From assembly GCF_030373245.1 (NCBI RefSeq), contig NZ_JAUCZF010000004.1, forward strand, positions 186,001-250,000: a stretch of DNA of 64,000 bases, given 5' to 3'. The stretch comes from Hydrogenophaga sp. (lineage in GTDB: Bacteria > Pseudomonadota > Gammaproteobacteria > Burkholderiales > Burkholderiaceae_C). The notes below the pieces were generated by a model. The model had not been told where the DNA came from. It ran no database searches and saw only the letters and a program-made list of their open reading frames with translations. Of this stretch, positions 42,005 to 51,966 are shown in pieces. Both the position numbers and the translations under genes were made by a program. How positions within the stretch are numbered: position 1 is the stretch's first letter; each line of letters begins with the position of its first letter.

Positions 42005-42892
42005 TCAGTCGATCAACCCACTGTCTTTGAGGGCGGCTTCCACCAAGGGTTCCAGCGCTTCACTCAATGGCGTGAGCGGCAGGCGTGCGGTCTGACCGCA
42101 CAGGCCCATGCGCGACATCGCCCACTTGACCGGGATCGGATTGGCTTCGATGAACAGGTGTTTGTGCACCGGCATCAGACGGAACTGGATGTCCATGGCG
42201 CGTTTGGCGTCGCCGGCGATGGCGGCCACACACAGCTCGTGCATCAGGCGCGGCGCCACGTTGGCCGTCACGCTCACGTTGCCGTGCCCGCCGCACAGCA
42301 TCAGTGCCACTGCGGTGGGGTCGTCCCCGGAGTAGATGGCAAAGCCCTCTGGCGCCTCACGGATCAGCCACTGAGCGCGCTCGATGTTGCCGGTGGCCTC
42401 CTTGGTGCCGACGATGCCAGGCAGCTGCGCCAGGCGCAGCGCGGTCTCGATCGACATGTCGGCCACCGTGCGACCGGGCACGTTGTACATCACGATGGGC
42501 AGGTCGCCGGTGGCCTCGGCAATGGCCTTGAAGTGCTGGTACTGGCCTTCCTGGGTCGGCTTGTTGTAGTAGGGCACGACCTGCAGCTGGCAGTCGGCTC
42601 CCACCTTTTGCGCGTACTTCGCCAGGTTGATGGCTTCAGCGGTGGAGTTGGAGCCGCAGCCGGCCATGATGGGCACGCGCTTGGCTGCCTGCTCAACCGC
42701 CACGCGGATGATTTCGCAGTGTTCGTCGGTGGTGACGGTGGGTGACTCGCCCGAGGTGCCCACGACGCCGATGCAGTCCGTGCCTTCGGCGATGTGCCAG
42801 TCGATCAGTTTGCGCAGCGCAGGGTAGTCCACGCGGCCATCGGCCTGCATGGGGGTGATCAGGGCGACGATGCTGCCAGTGATGGTTTTCAT
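42005..42892 (-). CDS. dapA: 4-hydroxy-tetrahydrodipicolinate synthase
   Basis: This 295-residue aldolase-type TIM barrel condenses pyruvate and aspartate semialdehyde in lysine and meso-diaminopimelate synthesis. GTSGESPT binds the pyruvate carboxylate, MYNVPGRT holds the catalytic Tyr and GTKEATGN the Schiff-base Lys. It leads a two-gene unit with bamC. Confidence 0.95.
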   Translation of the reverse strand: MKTITGSIVALITPMQADGRVDYPALRKLIDWHIAEGTDCIGVVGTSGESPTVTTDEHCEIIRVAVEQAAKRVPIMAGCGSNSTAEAINLAKYAQKVGADCQLQVVPYYNKPTQEGQYQHFKAIAEATGDLPIVMYNVPGRTVADMSIETALRLAQLPGIVGTKEATGNIERAQWLIREAPEGFAIYSGDDPTAVALMLCGGHGNVSVTANVAPRLMHELCVAAIAGDAKRAMDIQFRLMPVHKHLFIEANPIPVKWAMSRMGLCGQTARLPLTPLSEALEPLVEAALKDSGLID

Positions 42893-42972
42893 GACAAGGG
42901 TCTCACGGGGCGGACGGTGTCCGCGAGGGTATCTGGAGGCAGGAGCCTGAGGCGGCGCGCCAACCTGCCATT

Positions 42973-43533
42973 CTACTCAGCGGCCTTCAGGGCAAACCGC
43001 TCGGGCGCGGTGGATGGCGAGGACCGTTTTCGCGTTGCCACGATGCGCTGCACAAAGCGATCGGGCGCGGTGCAGAAGCCATCCTCAAACGCCACTGTGC
43101 GCAGTCCTTCGGTGAGGGTCAGCAGTTCGCCTTCGCGCAGCAGGAAGTCGGGTCTCGACGGCTTGCCCACCGTTTCGTTGCCGAGGGCAAAGGTCTCGTA
43201 AATCAGAACGCCGCCCGGTGCGACGCTCTCCACCACGCGCGGCAGCAGTGCCCGCCAGAGGTAGTTGGTGACCACCACCGCGTCGAAGGTCTCACCGGTC
43301 AGCGGCCAGGGGCCGTTTTCGATGTCGGCCAGGGTGGCTCTGCCGAGATCGGCCACGGCGGCAATGGCCTCGGGGGAACGGTCGATGCCGGTGACGGTGT
43401 GGCCACGCGACGCGAACCAGCGCATGTGCCGGCCATGGCCACAGGCCACGTCCAGCACCGACCCGCCCGCTGGCACCAGATGGCTCCAACGTTGCACCCA
43501 TTCGGATGGCGGCTCAAGACCGTGCTTGTGCAT
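42973..43533 (-). CDS. Class I SAM-dependent methyltransferase
   Basis: This 186-residue enzyme starts [24 protein letters not shown]. The SAM site is in [16 protein letters not shown] (motif I) with GIDRSPEAI (motif II). [16 protein letters not shown] and [14 protein letters not shown] follow, in the pattern of TehB/UbiE-like small methyltransferases. The substrate is unknown. The start at 43533 is 2 nt after the stop of a 42-residue ORF, so it ends a coupled three-gene unit with that ORF and the MFS gene. Confidence 0.82.
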   Translation of the reverse strand: MHKHGLEPPSEWVQRWSHLVPAGGSVLDVACGHGRHMRWFASRGHTVTGIDRSPEAIAAVADLGRATLADIENGPWPLTGETFDAVVVTNYLWRALLPRVVESVAPGGVLIYETFALGNETVGKPSRPDFLLREGELLTLTEGLRTVAFEDGFCTAPDRFVQRIVATRKRSSPSTAPERFALKAAE

Positions 43534-43535
43534 GC

Positions 43536-43664
43536 TCAGAAACAGCTCCAGAGCTGGTCGGCAAGACTCACGAGGAAATCGGGCCGTTGATAGAGCGTGA
43601 GCGTGCCCAGCAGAGCCATGGCCACAGCCGACCACAGCAAGGCCTTGAGCGCCAGCGGCTTCAC
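43536..43664 (-). CDS. 42-residue single-pass membrane protein
   Basis: A short ORF opening with GTG at 43664 reads MKPLALKALLWSAVAMALLG, then TLTLYQRPDFLVSLADQLWSCF. The first half is one transmembrane helix and the second half an amphipathic tail. Its GTG overlaps the TGA of the MFS gene (GTGA), and its stop is 2 nt before the methyltransferase start. Translational coupling on both sides makes it likely to be real despite its size. I recall similar peptides in the same position in relatives. The function is unknown. Confidence 0.6.
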   Translation of the reverse strand: MKPLALKALLWSAVAMALLGTLTLYQRPDFLVSLADQLWSCF

Positions 43665-44896
43665 GCCATTGCTCCCGCGCGCTGTGGTCCGCGCTCGATC
43701 GGGGTCTCGCGCACCGGCAGGTTGATCAGGGCGGCGAACACGCCCAGAGCGATCGCGATGTACCAGACAATGTCGTAGCTTCCAGTGCGGTCGTAGAGCA
43801 CACCTCCGAGCCACACGCCCATGAAGCTGCCAATCTGGTGGCTGAAGAAGACGAAGCCGCCTAGCATGGAAAAGTGGGCCACACCAAAGATCTGTGCCAC
43901 CGTGGCATTGGTGGGCGGGATGGTGGAAAGCCACAGCAGGCCCATCACCGAAGAAAACACGTAAACGCTCATTGGCGTGAGCGGCACCGCGAGGAAAATG
44001 GCGATCACAACGGCGCGCGCCAGGTAGATGAAAGCCAGGATATGGCGCTTGGGCACGCGCTGGCCGAGTGCGCCAGCGGCGTAGGTGCCGATCACATTGA
44101 ACAGGCCGATCAGCGCCAGCGCATAGCTCGCCACCTCGGGAGACAGGCCGTTGTCCTTCAGGTAGCTCGGCATGTGCACGCCGATGAACACCACCTGGAA
44201 CCCACACACGAAGTAGCCTGCCATCAGCAGCTGGAAGCTGCGGTAGCGCATGGCTTCGCTCAGCGCCTGCCAGATGGTCTGCTCGCGCGGCGGCGCCATG
44301 CCGCCCACAAACCCAGATTCGCGCAGGCCAAGCGCCAGCGGCAGGATCAGCAGCACCGAGCCAGCCAGGATCAGCAACGCCGCCTGCCAGCCGAAGCCGC
44401 TGATCAGCCACCCTTCCACCGGCACCATGAGGAACTGGCCGAACGAGCCTGCGGCCGCTGCCACGCCCATGGCCCAAGATCGTTTTTCGGGCGGAATCTG
44501 GCGCCCGATCACGCCGTAAATCACCGCGTAGGTGGTGCCCGCCTGCGCTGCGCCAATGAGCACGCCAGTGGTCAGCGCAAAGCCCAGCGTCGTGGTGGTC
44601 AGCGCCATGCCCATCAGGCCCAGCGCATAAAGCACGGCGCCGATCATGAGCACCCGCATGGCGCCAAAGCGGTCGGCCGCCATGCCGGCAAAGATGCCGA
44701 ACACGCCCCAGGACAGGTTTTGCACCGCGATCGCGAGAGAGAAGCTCTCGCGCGTCCAGCCCTGGGCCTGGGTGATGGGCTGCAACCACAGGCCAAAGCC
44801 ATGGCGGATGCCCATGGACAGGGTGACGATGGCGGCGCCGCAGATCAGCACCTGGGCAGCGGTGAGGCGCGGGGCGCCCTGGGAAAAGGTGGACAT
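43661..44896 (-). CDS. MFS transporter
   Basis: This 411-residue inner-membrane permease has twelve helices. It is of the oxalate/formate-antiporter-like or monocarboxylate branch, judged by the SMGIRHGFGLWLQPITQAQGW opening, AGMAADRFGAMRVLMIG between helices 2 and 3, and GALGQRVPKRH between helices 8 and 9. The substrate is not predictable. The start is the ATG at 44896, 6 nt after TACAGT with no Shine-Dalgarno sequence; a longer frame from 44968 is unlikely. Confidence 0.85.
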   Translation of the reverse strand: MSTFSQGAPRLTAAQVLICGAAIVTLSMGIRHGFGLWLQPITQAQGWTRESFSLAIAVQNLSWGVFGIFAGMAADRFGAMRVLMIGAVLYALGLMGMALTTTTLGFALTTGVLIGAAQAGTTYAVIYGVIGRQIPPEKRSWAMGVAAAAGSFGQFLMVPVEGWLISGFGWQAALLILAGSVLLILPLALGLRESGFVGGMAPPREQTIWQALSEAMRYRSFQLLMAGYFVCGFQVVFIGVHMPSYLKDNGLSPEVASYALALIGLFNVIGTYAAGALGQRVPKRHILAFIYLARAVVIAIFLAVPLTPMSVYVFSSVMGLLWLSTIPPTNATVAQIFGVAHFSMLGGFVFFSHQIGSFMGVWLGGVLYDRTGSYDIVWYIAIALGVFAALINLPVRETPIERGPQRAGAMA

Positions 44897-44902
44897 CGGG
44901 CG

Positions 44903-44908
44903 ACTGTA
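44903..44908 (-). promoter_or_regulatory. -10 element of a probable leaderless promoter (MFS gene)
   Basis: TACAGT on the minus strand ends 6 nt before the ATG at 44896. Confidence 0.4.
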
Positions 44909-45050
44909 GCGAAATCGCCGCCAACGTGCGCGCACCCAGGCGTCAGGCGCTGCGTGAAACGGCTGCATCGACCGCCTGCAAATGGCTCATGACCGGCGGA
45001 CTGGGGGGTGAAATCTGTATGTAATCACAGTTGTTTCCCGGGTTGACCCG

Positions 45051-45056
45051 TACAAT
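45051..45056 (+). promoter_or_regulatory. -10 element of a probable leaderless promoter (parE)
   Basis: TACAAT ends 8 nt before the parE ATG at 45065. The sequence between is C/T-rich, with no Shine-Dalgarno sequence. Confidence 0.5.
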
Positions 45057-45064
45057 CCTCCCCT

Positions 45065-47035
45065 ATGGCGACTCAAAGCAACTCCGACTATTCCGAAGGT
45101 TCAATCCGCGTCCTCAAAGGGCTGGAGCCGGTCAAACAGCGCCCGGGTATGTACACCCGGACCGACAACCCGCTGCACATCATCCAGGAGGTGCTGGACA
45201 ACGCGGCTGATGAGGCGCTCGCCGGCCATGGCAAGAAGATCAAGGTCACGCTGCACGCCGACGGCTCGGTCAGCGTGGAGGACGACGGCCGCGGCATCCC
45301 GTTTGGCCTGCACCCGGAAGAGCAGGCCCCGGTGGTCGAGCTGGTGTTCACTCGGCTGCATGCCGGCGGCAAGTTCGACAAAGGCAAGGGCGGCGCCTAC
45401 AGCTTTTCCGGCGGTCTGCACGGCGTCGGCGTGAGCGTGACCAACGCGCTCTCGACCCGGCTTGAAGTGACCAGTTTTCGCGAGGGCCAGGTCGCCCGAC
45501 TCGCTTTTTCGGCCGGCGACGTGGTCGAGCCGCTGGTGTTGAGACCCAGAGGCGAAGGCGACCGAAAGCAGGGCACGACGGTGCGCGCCTGGCCCGATGC
45601 CAAGTATTTTGAATCGGCCACCCTGCCCATGGCAGAGCTCATCCATCTGCTGCGCAGCAAGGCGGTGCTGATGCCTGGCGTGAGCGTAACGCTGGTGAAC
45701 GAAAAATCCCAGGACACGCAGGCCTGGCAATACAAGGGCGGATTGCGCGACTACCTGCAGCAGACGCTCAACGGCGAACCGGTGATTCCGCTGTTCGAGG
45801 GCGAAGGCTTTGCCGACAGCGGACACGACAGCTTCGCCGAAGGCGAGGGCGCCTCCTGGTGCGTGGCATTCACCGAAGACGGTCAGCCGGTGCGTGAGAG
45901 CTACGTGAACCTCATCCCGACCAGTGCCGGTGGCACGCACGAAAGCGGTCTGCGGGACGGCCTGTTCCAGGCCGTCAAGAGCTTCATCGAGTTGCACGCT
46001 CTGCTGCCTAAGGGCGTGAAGCTGCTGCCTGAAGATGTGTTTGCCCGCGCCTCCTACGTGCTGAGCGCCAAGGTGCTGGATCCGCAATTTCAGGGCCAGA
46101 TCAAGGAGCGGCTGAACTCGCGCGACGCGGTGCGCCTGGTGGGCAGTTACGTGCGCCCGGCACTGGAACTCTGGCTCAACCAGCACGTGGACTACGGGAA
46201 GAAGCTGGCCGAACTCGCCATCAAGGCGGCGCAGACGCGGCAGAAGGCCGGGCAGAAGGTGGAGAAGCGCAAGGGCTCCGGCGTGGCTGTGTTGCCGGGC
46301 AAGCTGACCGACTGCGAAAGCCGCGACCTGGCGCACAACGAGGTGTTTCTGGTCGAGGGCGACTCGGCCGGTGGCAGCGCCAAGATGGGCCGCGACAAGG
46401 AGAGCCAGGCCATCCTGCCGTTGCGCGGCAAGGTGCTCAATACCTGGGAGGTGGAGCGCGACCGCCTGTTTGCCAACAACGAAATCCACGACATCGCCGT
46501 GGCCATCGGCGTCGATCCGCACGGACCGCTGGACACGCCTGACCTGAGCGGCCTGCGCTACGGCAAGGTCTGCATCCTGTCGGACGCGGACGTGGACGGC
46601 TCGCACATCCAGGTGCTGTTGCTCACGCTGTTCTTCCGCCACTTTCCCAAGCTGATCGAGGCCGGTCATGTCTACGTGGCGCGCCCACCGCTGTACCGGG
46701 TGGACGTGCCGGCCCGTGGCAAGAAGCCCGCCGTCAAGCAGTACGCGCTGGACGACGGCGAGCTGCACGCCATCCTCGACAAGGCGGAGAAAGACGGCCT
46801 GGCGCGCGAGAAGTGCCAGATCAGCCGCTTCAAAGGCCTGGGCGAGATGAACGCTGAGCAGCTGTGGGACACCACGCTCAACCCCGACACTCGCCGCCTC
46901 ATGCCCGTCACCCTGGGCTCGCTTGACTTTGCCGGCACCGAAGCGCTCATCACCAAGCTCATGGGCAAAGGCGAGGCCGCGTCGCGCCGCGAACTGATGG
47001 AATTGCACGGCGACTCTATTGAAGTGGATGTTTGA
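45065..47035 (+). CDS. parE: DNA topoisomerase IV subunit B
   Basis: This 656-residue ATPase subunit of topoisomerase IV, with ParC, decatenates daughter chromosomes. The GHKL ATPase has EVLDNAADEAL, DDGRGIPFG and GGLHGVGVSVTNAL. The transducer domain follows, and the TOPRIM domain has EGDSAGGSAKMGRDKESQ (Glu431) and DADVDGSHI. Length and adjacency to parC favour ParE over GyrB. Repeat copy E separates it from parC. Confidence 0.93.
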   Translation: MATQSNSDYSEGSIRVLKGLEPVKQRPGMYTRTDNPLHIIQEVLDNAADEALAGHGKKIKVTLHADGSVSVEDDGRGIPFGLHPEEQAPVVELVFTRLHAGGKFDKGKGGAYSFSGGLHGVGVSVTNALSTRLEVTSFREGQVARLAFSAGDVVEPLVLRPRGEGDRKQGTTVRAWPDAKYFESATLPMAELIHLLRSKAVLMPGVSVTLVNEKSQDTQAWQYKGGLRDYLQQTLNGEPVIPLFEGEGFADSGHDSFAEGEGASWCVAFTEDGQPVRESYVNLIPTSAGGTHESGLRDGLFQAVKSFIELHALLPKGVKLLPEDVFARASYVLSAKVLDPQFQGQIKERLNSRDAVRLVGSYVRPALELWLNQHVDYGKKLAELAIKAAQTRQKAGQKVEKRKGSGVAVLPGKLTDCESRDLAHNEVFLVEGDSAGGSAKMGRDKESQAILPLRGKVLNTWEVERDRLFANNEIHDIAVAIGVDPHGPLDTPDLSGLRYGKVCILSDADVDGSHIQVLLLTLFFRHFPKLIEAGHVYVARPPLYRVDVPARGKKPAVKQYALDDGELHAILDKAEKDGLAREKCQISRFKGLGEMNAEQLWDTTLNPDTRRLMPVTLGSLDFAGTEALITKLMGKGEAASRRELMELHGDSIEVDV

Positions 47036-47056
47036 CCCCCCGCGCCGCGAGCTGGA

Positions 47057-47135
47057 CTCCCCCCGCGCCGCCTTTGGCGTCACCCCCCTTCCAGGGGGCA
47101 ACATCTGCGGCCCGGCGAAGCCGGCTCCGCGATGT
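47057..47135 (-). repeat. GC-rich intergenic repeat, copy E (between parE and parC)
   Basis: It has the orientation of copies B and C: CCCCCGCGCCGCCTTTGGCG, then CCCCCCTTCCAGGGGG, then GGCCCGGCGAAGCCGGCTCCGCG. A partial extra CCCCCCGCGCCGCGAG precedes it, beginning right at the parE stop. Confidence 0.82.
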
Positions 47136-47187
47136 TCTGTGATGAACGTCTCGCGCTCGCTGCGATCCTCTGAATGGTTGAATCTGT

Positions 47188-49539
47188 ATGAACGACACCC
47201 CTGAACTTGATTTGCGGCCGGCCGATGTGCCGGGTGAGGACAACCTTGCCAACTACGCGCAGCGCGCCTACCTGGAGTACGCGCTCTCTGTGGTCAAGGG
47301 CCGTGCGCTGCCCGACGTGTGCGACGGGCAGAAGCCGGTGCAGCGGCGCATCCTTTTTGCCATGGAGCGCATGGGCCTGGGCTTTGGCGGGCCGAACCGC
47401 AACACGGCGGCCAAGCCGGTCAAGAGTGCGCGCGTGGTGGGCGACGTGCTGGGCAAGTACCACCCGCACGGCGACTCGGCCGCCTACGACGCGCTGGTGC
47501 GCATGGCGCAGGACTTTTCGCAGCGCTACCCGCTGATCGACGGCCAAGGCAACTTCGGTTCGCGCGATGGCGACGGCGCCGCCGCCATGCGTTACACCGA
47601 GGCGCGGCTGGCGCGCATCACCGGGCTGCTGCTCGACGAGATCGACGAAGGCACGGTCGATTTTATTCCCACCTACGACGGCTCGTTTGAAGAACCCAAG
47701 CAATTGCCGGCGCGCCTGCCGTTCAATTTGCTCAACGGCGCTTCTGGCATTGCGGTCGGTCTGGCGACCGAGATCCCGAGCCACAACCTGCGCGAGGTGG
47801 CCGATGCCTGCGTGTCGCTGATCAAAAATCCCAAGCTCAGCGACGAAGACCTGCTGACCATCCTGCCCGGGCCCGACTACCCCGGCGGCGGCCAGATCAT
47901 CAGCCCACCGAGCGACATCGCCGACGCCTACCGCACCGGCCGCGGTAGCCTCAAGGTGCGCGCGCGCTGGAAGATCGAAGACCTGGCGCGTGGCCAGTGG
48001 AATCTGGTGGTCACTGAGCTGCCGCCGGGTGTGAGCACGCAAAAGGTCCTGGAAGAGATCGAAGAGATCACCAACCCGAAAGTGAAGACCGGCAAGAAGG
48101 CGCTGAGCCAGGACCAGACGCAGCTCAAGGCCAGCATGCTCATGGTGCTGGACGGCGTGCGCGACGAATCGAGCAAGGACGCGCCGGTGCGCCTGGTGTT
48201 CGAACCCAAGAGCAGCCGCATCGAGCAACAGGAACTCGTCACCGCGTTGCTGGCCCACACCAGCCTGGAAAGCTCGTCGCCGATCAACCTGACCATGATC
48301 GGCATCGACGGACGGCCCACACAGAAATCGCTGCGGCTCATGTTGACCGAGTGGATCGAGTTTCGCCAGGCCACCATCGTCCGCCGCTCGCAGCACCGGC
48401 TGAACAAGGTGCTGGACCGCATTCACATCCTCGAAGGTCGGCAACTGGTGTTGCTCAACATCGACGAAGTGATTGCCATCATTCGCCAGAGCGACGAGCC
48501 CAAAGCTGCGCTGATCGCGCGCTTCAAACTGAGCGACCGGCAGGCCGAAGACATTCTGGAAATCCGGCTGCGCCAGCTCGCTCGGCTGGAGGCGATCAAG
48601 ATCGAGCAGGAGCTCAGCAACCTGCGCGAAGAGCAGGGCAAGCTCGAAGACATCCTGGGTAACCCAGGCAGTTTGAAGCGCCTGATGGTGAAAGAGATCG
48701 AGGCCGACGCCAAGACCTTCGCCGATGCCCGCCGCACACTGATTCAGGCCGAGAAAAAGGCCGTGGCCGAGATCAAGGTGGTGGACGAGCCGGTGACCGT
48801 GGTCATTTCGCGCAAAGGCTGGGTGCGGGCTCGACAGAACCACGGCTTTGAGGCCACCAGCTTCGCTTTCAAAGAGGGCGATGGCCTGTACGGCACCTTC
48901 GAGTGCCGCACCGTGGACACGCTGATCGTCTTCGGCAGCAACGGCCGCGTCTACTCGGTGCCAGTGGCCAGCCTGCCCGGCGCGCGCGGCGACGGCCAGC
49001 CCATCACCACGCTGATCGAGCTGGAAAGCGGTACCCAGCCGGTGCACTACTTCGCCGGCCCGGCCAACGCCCAGTTGCTGCTGGCCAGCACCGGTGGTTA
49101 CGGCTTTCTGGCCTCGGTCGACAACCTGGTGTCGCGCCAGCGGGCGGGCAAGACCTTCATCACCGTGGGCGAGGGCGAAACCGTGTGCGCGCCGTCCCAT
49201 GCGGCCAACAGCTCGGGCAGCCAGCCGCTGGCCAGGGCCACCCATGTGGCCTGCGCCTCCACCGGGGGCCGCATCCTGACCTTCGAGATTGGCGAGCTCA
49301 AGGTCATGGAGAAGGGCGGCCGCGGCCTGATGCTGCTCGACCTGGAGCCCAAAGACACCCTGGCCGGCGCGGCCGCCTACACGCGCAGCGTGAAGATCGA
49401 AGGCATTGGCCGGGGTGGAAAAGAGCGCGAGGAAACGCTGGAAATTCGCAGCCTGAACAACGCCCGCGCCGCCCGAGCGCGCAAAGGCAAGGCAGCCGAT
49501 CTGGGTTTCAAGCCCAACCGCATCACGCGGGTGGAGTGA
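47188..49539 (+). CDS. parC: DNA topoisomerase IV subunit A
   Basis: This 783-residue subunit makes and reseals the double-strand break. The catalytic Tyr is at 136 ([11 protein letters not shown]). The quinolone-resistance region reads [15 protein letters not shown], with Ser97 intact and Asp101 in the position of E. coli Glu84, both acceptable wild-type residues. The C-terminal beta-pinwheel has four or so blades ([59 protein letters not shown]). It is probably cotranscribed with parE across repeat E. Confidence 0.94.
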   Translation: MNDTPELDLRPADVPGEDNLANYAQRAYLEYALSVVKGRALPDVCDGQKPVQRRILFAMERMGLGFGGPNRNTAAKPVKSARVVGDVLGKYHPHGDSAAYDALVRMAQDFSQRYPLIDGQGNFGSRDGDGAAAMRYTEARLARITGLLLDEIDEGTVDFIPTYDGSFEEPKQLPARLPFNLLNGASGIAVGLATEIPSHNLREVADACVSLIKNPKLSDEDLLTILPGPDYPGGGQIISPPSDIADAYRTGRGSLKVRARWKIEDLARGQWNLVVTELPPGVSTQKVLEEIEEITNPKVKTGKKALSQDQTQLKASMLMVLDGVRDESSKDAPVRLVFEPKSSRIEQQELVTALLAHTSLESSSPINLTMIGIDGRPTQKSLRLMLTEWIEFRQATIVRRSQHRLNKVLDRIHILEGRQLVLLNIDEVIAIIRQSDEPKAALIARFKLSDRQAEDILEIRLRQLARLEAIKIEQELSNLREEQGKLEDILGNPGSLKRLMVKEIEADAKTFADARRTLIQAEKKAVAEIKVVDEPVTVVISRKGWVRARQNHGFEATSFAFKEGDGLYGTFECRTVDTLIVFGSNGRVYSVPVASLPGARGDGQPITTLIELESGTQPVHYFAGPANAQLLLASTGGYGFLASVDNLVSRQRAGKTFITVGEGETVCAPSHAANSSGSQPLARATHVACASTGGRILTFEIGELKVMEKGGRGLMLLDLEPKDTLAGAAAYTRSVKIEGIGRGGKEREETLEIRSLNNARAARARKGKAADLGFKPNRITRVE

Positions 49540-49543
49540 CGGC

Positions 49544-50662
49544 GTGAGCGTGAGTGTGGCACGCCCGCTCACGCTCGACGAGCTGCGTCGCTACGCCATC
49601 GCGCGCAGCCTGTTCAAACCCACCACGCTGCCGGTCGCCATCAGGCGGCTGGGATTTGTGCAGGCCGATCCCATGCGCGCACCGGCGCGCGCGCAAGACC
49701 TGATCCTGAGCCACCGAGTCAAAGGCTACCGGGCGGGCGACCTGGAGCGTCGCTATCCCAAGCTGGATGTGGATGAAGACTGCTTCGTCAACTACGGATT
49801 TCTGCCGCGCGAGACGCTGGCGCTGCTGCACCCGCGCGTGCCGCGCCAGGCCTGGGATGCCAGCACCCGGGCACGCGCCGCCGAATTGCTGGCCTTTGTG
49901 CGCGAGCGAGGTGCGGTGCACCCCGCCACAGTGCAACAGGCTTTTGCTCATCACGGCCGCGCCACCAGCGCCTGGGGCAGCAGCCTGCAAGCCACCACGC
50001 ACCTGCTGGACGACATGCACTACCGGGGCTTGCTGCGCGTGCAGCGGCGCGAGGCTGGCACGCGGGTGTTCGAGGCGGTGGAGCATCCGGCGCAGGACGA
50101 CCGCGCGGCGGCGAAGCGCGAGCGGGCGCAAGGCCTGCTGGATCGTGTGGTGGCGCTCTATGCGCCATTGCCTGCGGCAAGCCTGGCGTACTTGGCGCGC
50201 CTGCTGGCCTATGGCGCGCCCCACCTGAAAACCCAGGTGCGCGAAGCGCTCAAGCTCGCTACCAGCCGCTATGGCCACGCCCAGGTGCAAGGCCAAAGCT
50301 GGTTCTGGCCCGCCGATGAAAATCCGCGTTCGCGCCGCCACTCGCCTGACGATCAGCTGCGCTTCCTGGCCCCGTTCGACCCTGTGGTCTGGGACCGTCA
50401 CCGGTTTGAATTGCTCTGGGGTTGGGCCTACAAGTTCGAAGCCTATGTGCCCGCTGCGAAGCGCACCATGGGTCACTATGCCTTGCCGGTTCTGTGGGGC
50501 GAGAAAATGCTGGGTTGGGGGAATCTGCGCGCAGACGGTGGCCGCTTGCGTCATGAGCTGGGCTTTGTGGGCAGCCAGCCCAGGGGGCCCGCTTTCAAAG
50601 CGGCGCTGGAGCAAAGCGTGGGTGAGTGTGAGGTTTTTCTGGGGCTTGGCGGCACAGTCTGA
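49544..50662 (+). CDS. YcaQ-family winged-helix DNA glycosylase (HTH_42)
   Basis: This 372-residue protein belongs to the HTH_42 family, whose members AlkZ and YcaQ (AlkX) excise interstrand crosslinks or alkylated bases. The N-terminal motif FVQADPMRAPARAQDLIL contains Q-x-D, the arrangement I associate with the YcaQ branch rather than the Q-x-Q of AlkZ. Winged-helix repeats and a C-terminal FLAPFDPVVWDRHRFELLWGWAYKFEAYVPAAKR block complete the fold. The GTG start at 49544 follows the parC stop by 4 nt with GGAG 8 nt upstream, so it may be cotranscribed with topoisomerase IV. Confidence 0.82.
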   Translation: MSVSVARPLTLDELRRYAIARSLFKPTTLPVAIRRLGFVQADPMRAPARAQDLILSHRVKGYRAGDLERRYPKLDVDEDCFVNYGFLPRETLALLHPRVPRQAWDASTRARAAELLAFVRERGAVHPATVQQAFAHHGRATSAWGSSLQATTHLLDDMHYRGLLRVQRREAGTRVFEAVEHPAQDDRAAAKRERAQGLLDRVVALYAPLPAASLAYLARLLAYGAPHLKTQVREALKLATSRYGHAQVQGQSWFWPADENPRSRRHSPDDQLRFLAPFDPVVWDRHRFELLWGWAYKFEAYVPAAKRTMGHYALPVLWGEKMLGWGNLRADGGRLRHELGFVGSQPRGPAFKAALEQSVGECEVFLGLGGTV

Positions 50663-50826
50663 AAGGACTTCCGTTCACGAGCGGCTTCGCGCACGCGCGA
50701 GCTACCGACAGGCTTTGGCTTGTTGCAGGCCGCCCAGCTTAGCCATCCATTCCATCGTCAGGCAAGCCCCCATCGACAACTGCGAATTGCTCACTTGCCC
50801 CTTCTTTTGCCGTAGGTCGCGCCAGA

Positions 50827-51843
50827 TCAAGCCAGACCTGCCCTCGACGTGGCGAGGCAGGTTGCCCACACGATGGGGCGAAGCTGCGCCGCGAGCCCAG
50901 CGTTGATGGTTTCAAAGCCGCCGAACTCCAACGGCACTGCGTTGGGCATTTCGTCGGGGTGGCGGTGGTACATCACAGACATCATCGTGGCCATCTGTAC
51001 CCATCTGCCAATTCGGTCGGGGTGCACGTCGTCAGAAAAAAGATTGCCCATCGTGATGCCGGTGATCTGTCCAGCCTGAATGGCGTCATGGACGGCCATG
51101 TAGACCTGCAACCATGGGACAAGGCGCATCGGGCTTGTGCCGCCCGCCCGGTTTGCGTTCACGTAGTCAATGATGCCGTCCCACAGCGGAGCCTCAAGAT
51201 CGCAAGATGCCCGCCATGAAGCGCCAAAAATGCGCGGGGGATCGTTGCGCCAGAAGTTGCTGTAAAAAGTCTGGGCGCCGGTCGATGCGGCAAGGTTGTG
51301 CCACAGCACGGCCCAAGGTCCGATGTCAGGATTCTCTGCAATGCCGCCCACCGATTGCCTGCCGTCGTAGTCGCCACCGAACGCCTCAGTGCCCAGGAAC
51401 AGGTCGAACGATGCGCCGGGCGCTTCCATGACATCACGAACGATGTCTGGTGCAGGCCACGGGTTTTCCCAGCGGAAACGTGCGCCTGCGAATGGGCCGG
51501 TCGTCGACACGATGTTAGGCGCGGCACCAGCTGCCCTGATCACGCCGGCCCATGGGTATTTGATGACGGCGTCAGGGATGGAGTGGCCGGTCACGGCAAG
51601 GCGCGCGCCCAGTGAAACCGGGACGCGAGGACCGTTGGGGGGCGGCGAAGCTGCGGGAGGCGACGGCGTCGCAGGCGTCCCGGGCGGCGTGGGTGCTGGA
51701 GCTGGGCTGGAACTTTGTGAAGGTGCAGCGCTTGAGCCCCCGCCACAGGCAACCACCCCGACAAAAGTGGACAGCAGTGCGAGTGATTGCAGCAAGGTTC
51801 TGCGTGATGGGCTGGGTTGCGGCGGGTCAGATCGGGATATCAA
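50827..51843 (-). CDS. Exported SGNH-hydrolase-like lipoprotein
   Basis: A 338-residue exported protein. It has a Tat-like SRRTLLQSLALLSTF signal and VVAC lipobox, then a Ser/Pro/Ala linker of about 40 residues. The catalytic domain has AVTGHSIPDAV in the place of the SGNH nucleophile block and SDDVHPDRIGRW as the C-terminal Asp-x-x-His block. Substrates of such esterases vary and cannot be named. The start taken is TTG at 51843, preceded by an excellent AGGAG 6 nt upstream; another TTG at 51888 has none. It stands alone between longer non-coding flanks and is less like its neighbours in origin, possibly accessory. Confidence 0.65.
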   Translation of the reverse strand: MISRSDPPQPSPSRRTLLQSLALLSTFVGVVACGGGSSAAPSQSSSPAPAPTPPGTPATPSPPAASPPPNGPRVPVSLGARLAVTGHSIPDAVIKYPWAGVIRAAGAAPNIVSTTGPFAGARFRWENPWPAPDIVRDVMEAPGASFDLFLGTEAFGGDYDGRQSVGGIAENPDIGPWAVLWHNLAASTGAQTFYSNFWRNDPPRIFGASWRASCDLEAPLWDGIIDYVNANRAGGTSPMRLVPWLQVYMAVHDAIQAGQITGITMGNLFSDDVHPDRIGRWVQMATMMSVMYHRHPDEMPNAVPLEFGGFETINAGLAAQLRPIVWATCLATSRAGLA

Positions 51844-51966
51844 TGTTCTCTCCTGTGCTTCTTGTCCTGAGGGAGGGCTGCTTGACAATGGAATGCGCCT
51901 AGGCCCTGCCTAGTTTCGCCGAGATTCGACGGTAACTGCTGTCGGCCATTCGTCAAAGCCCTTCGG

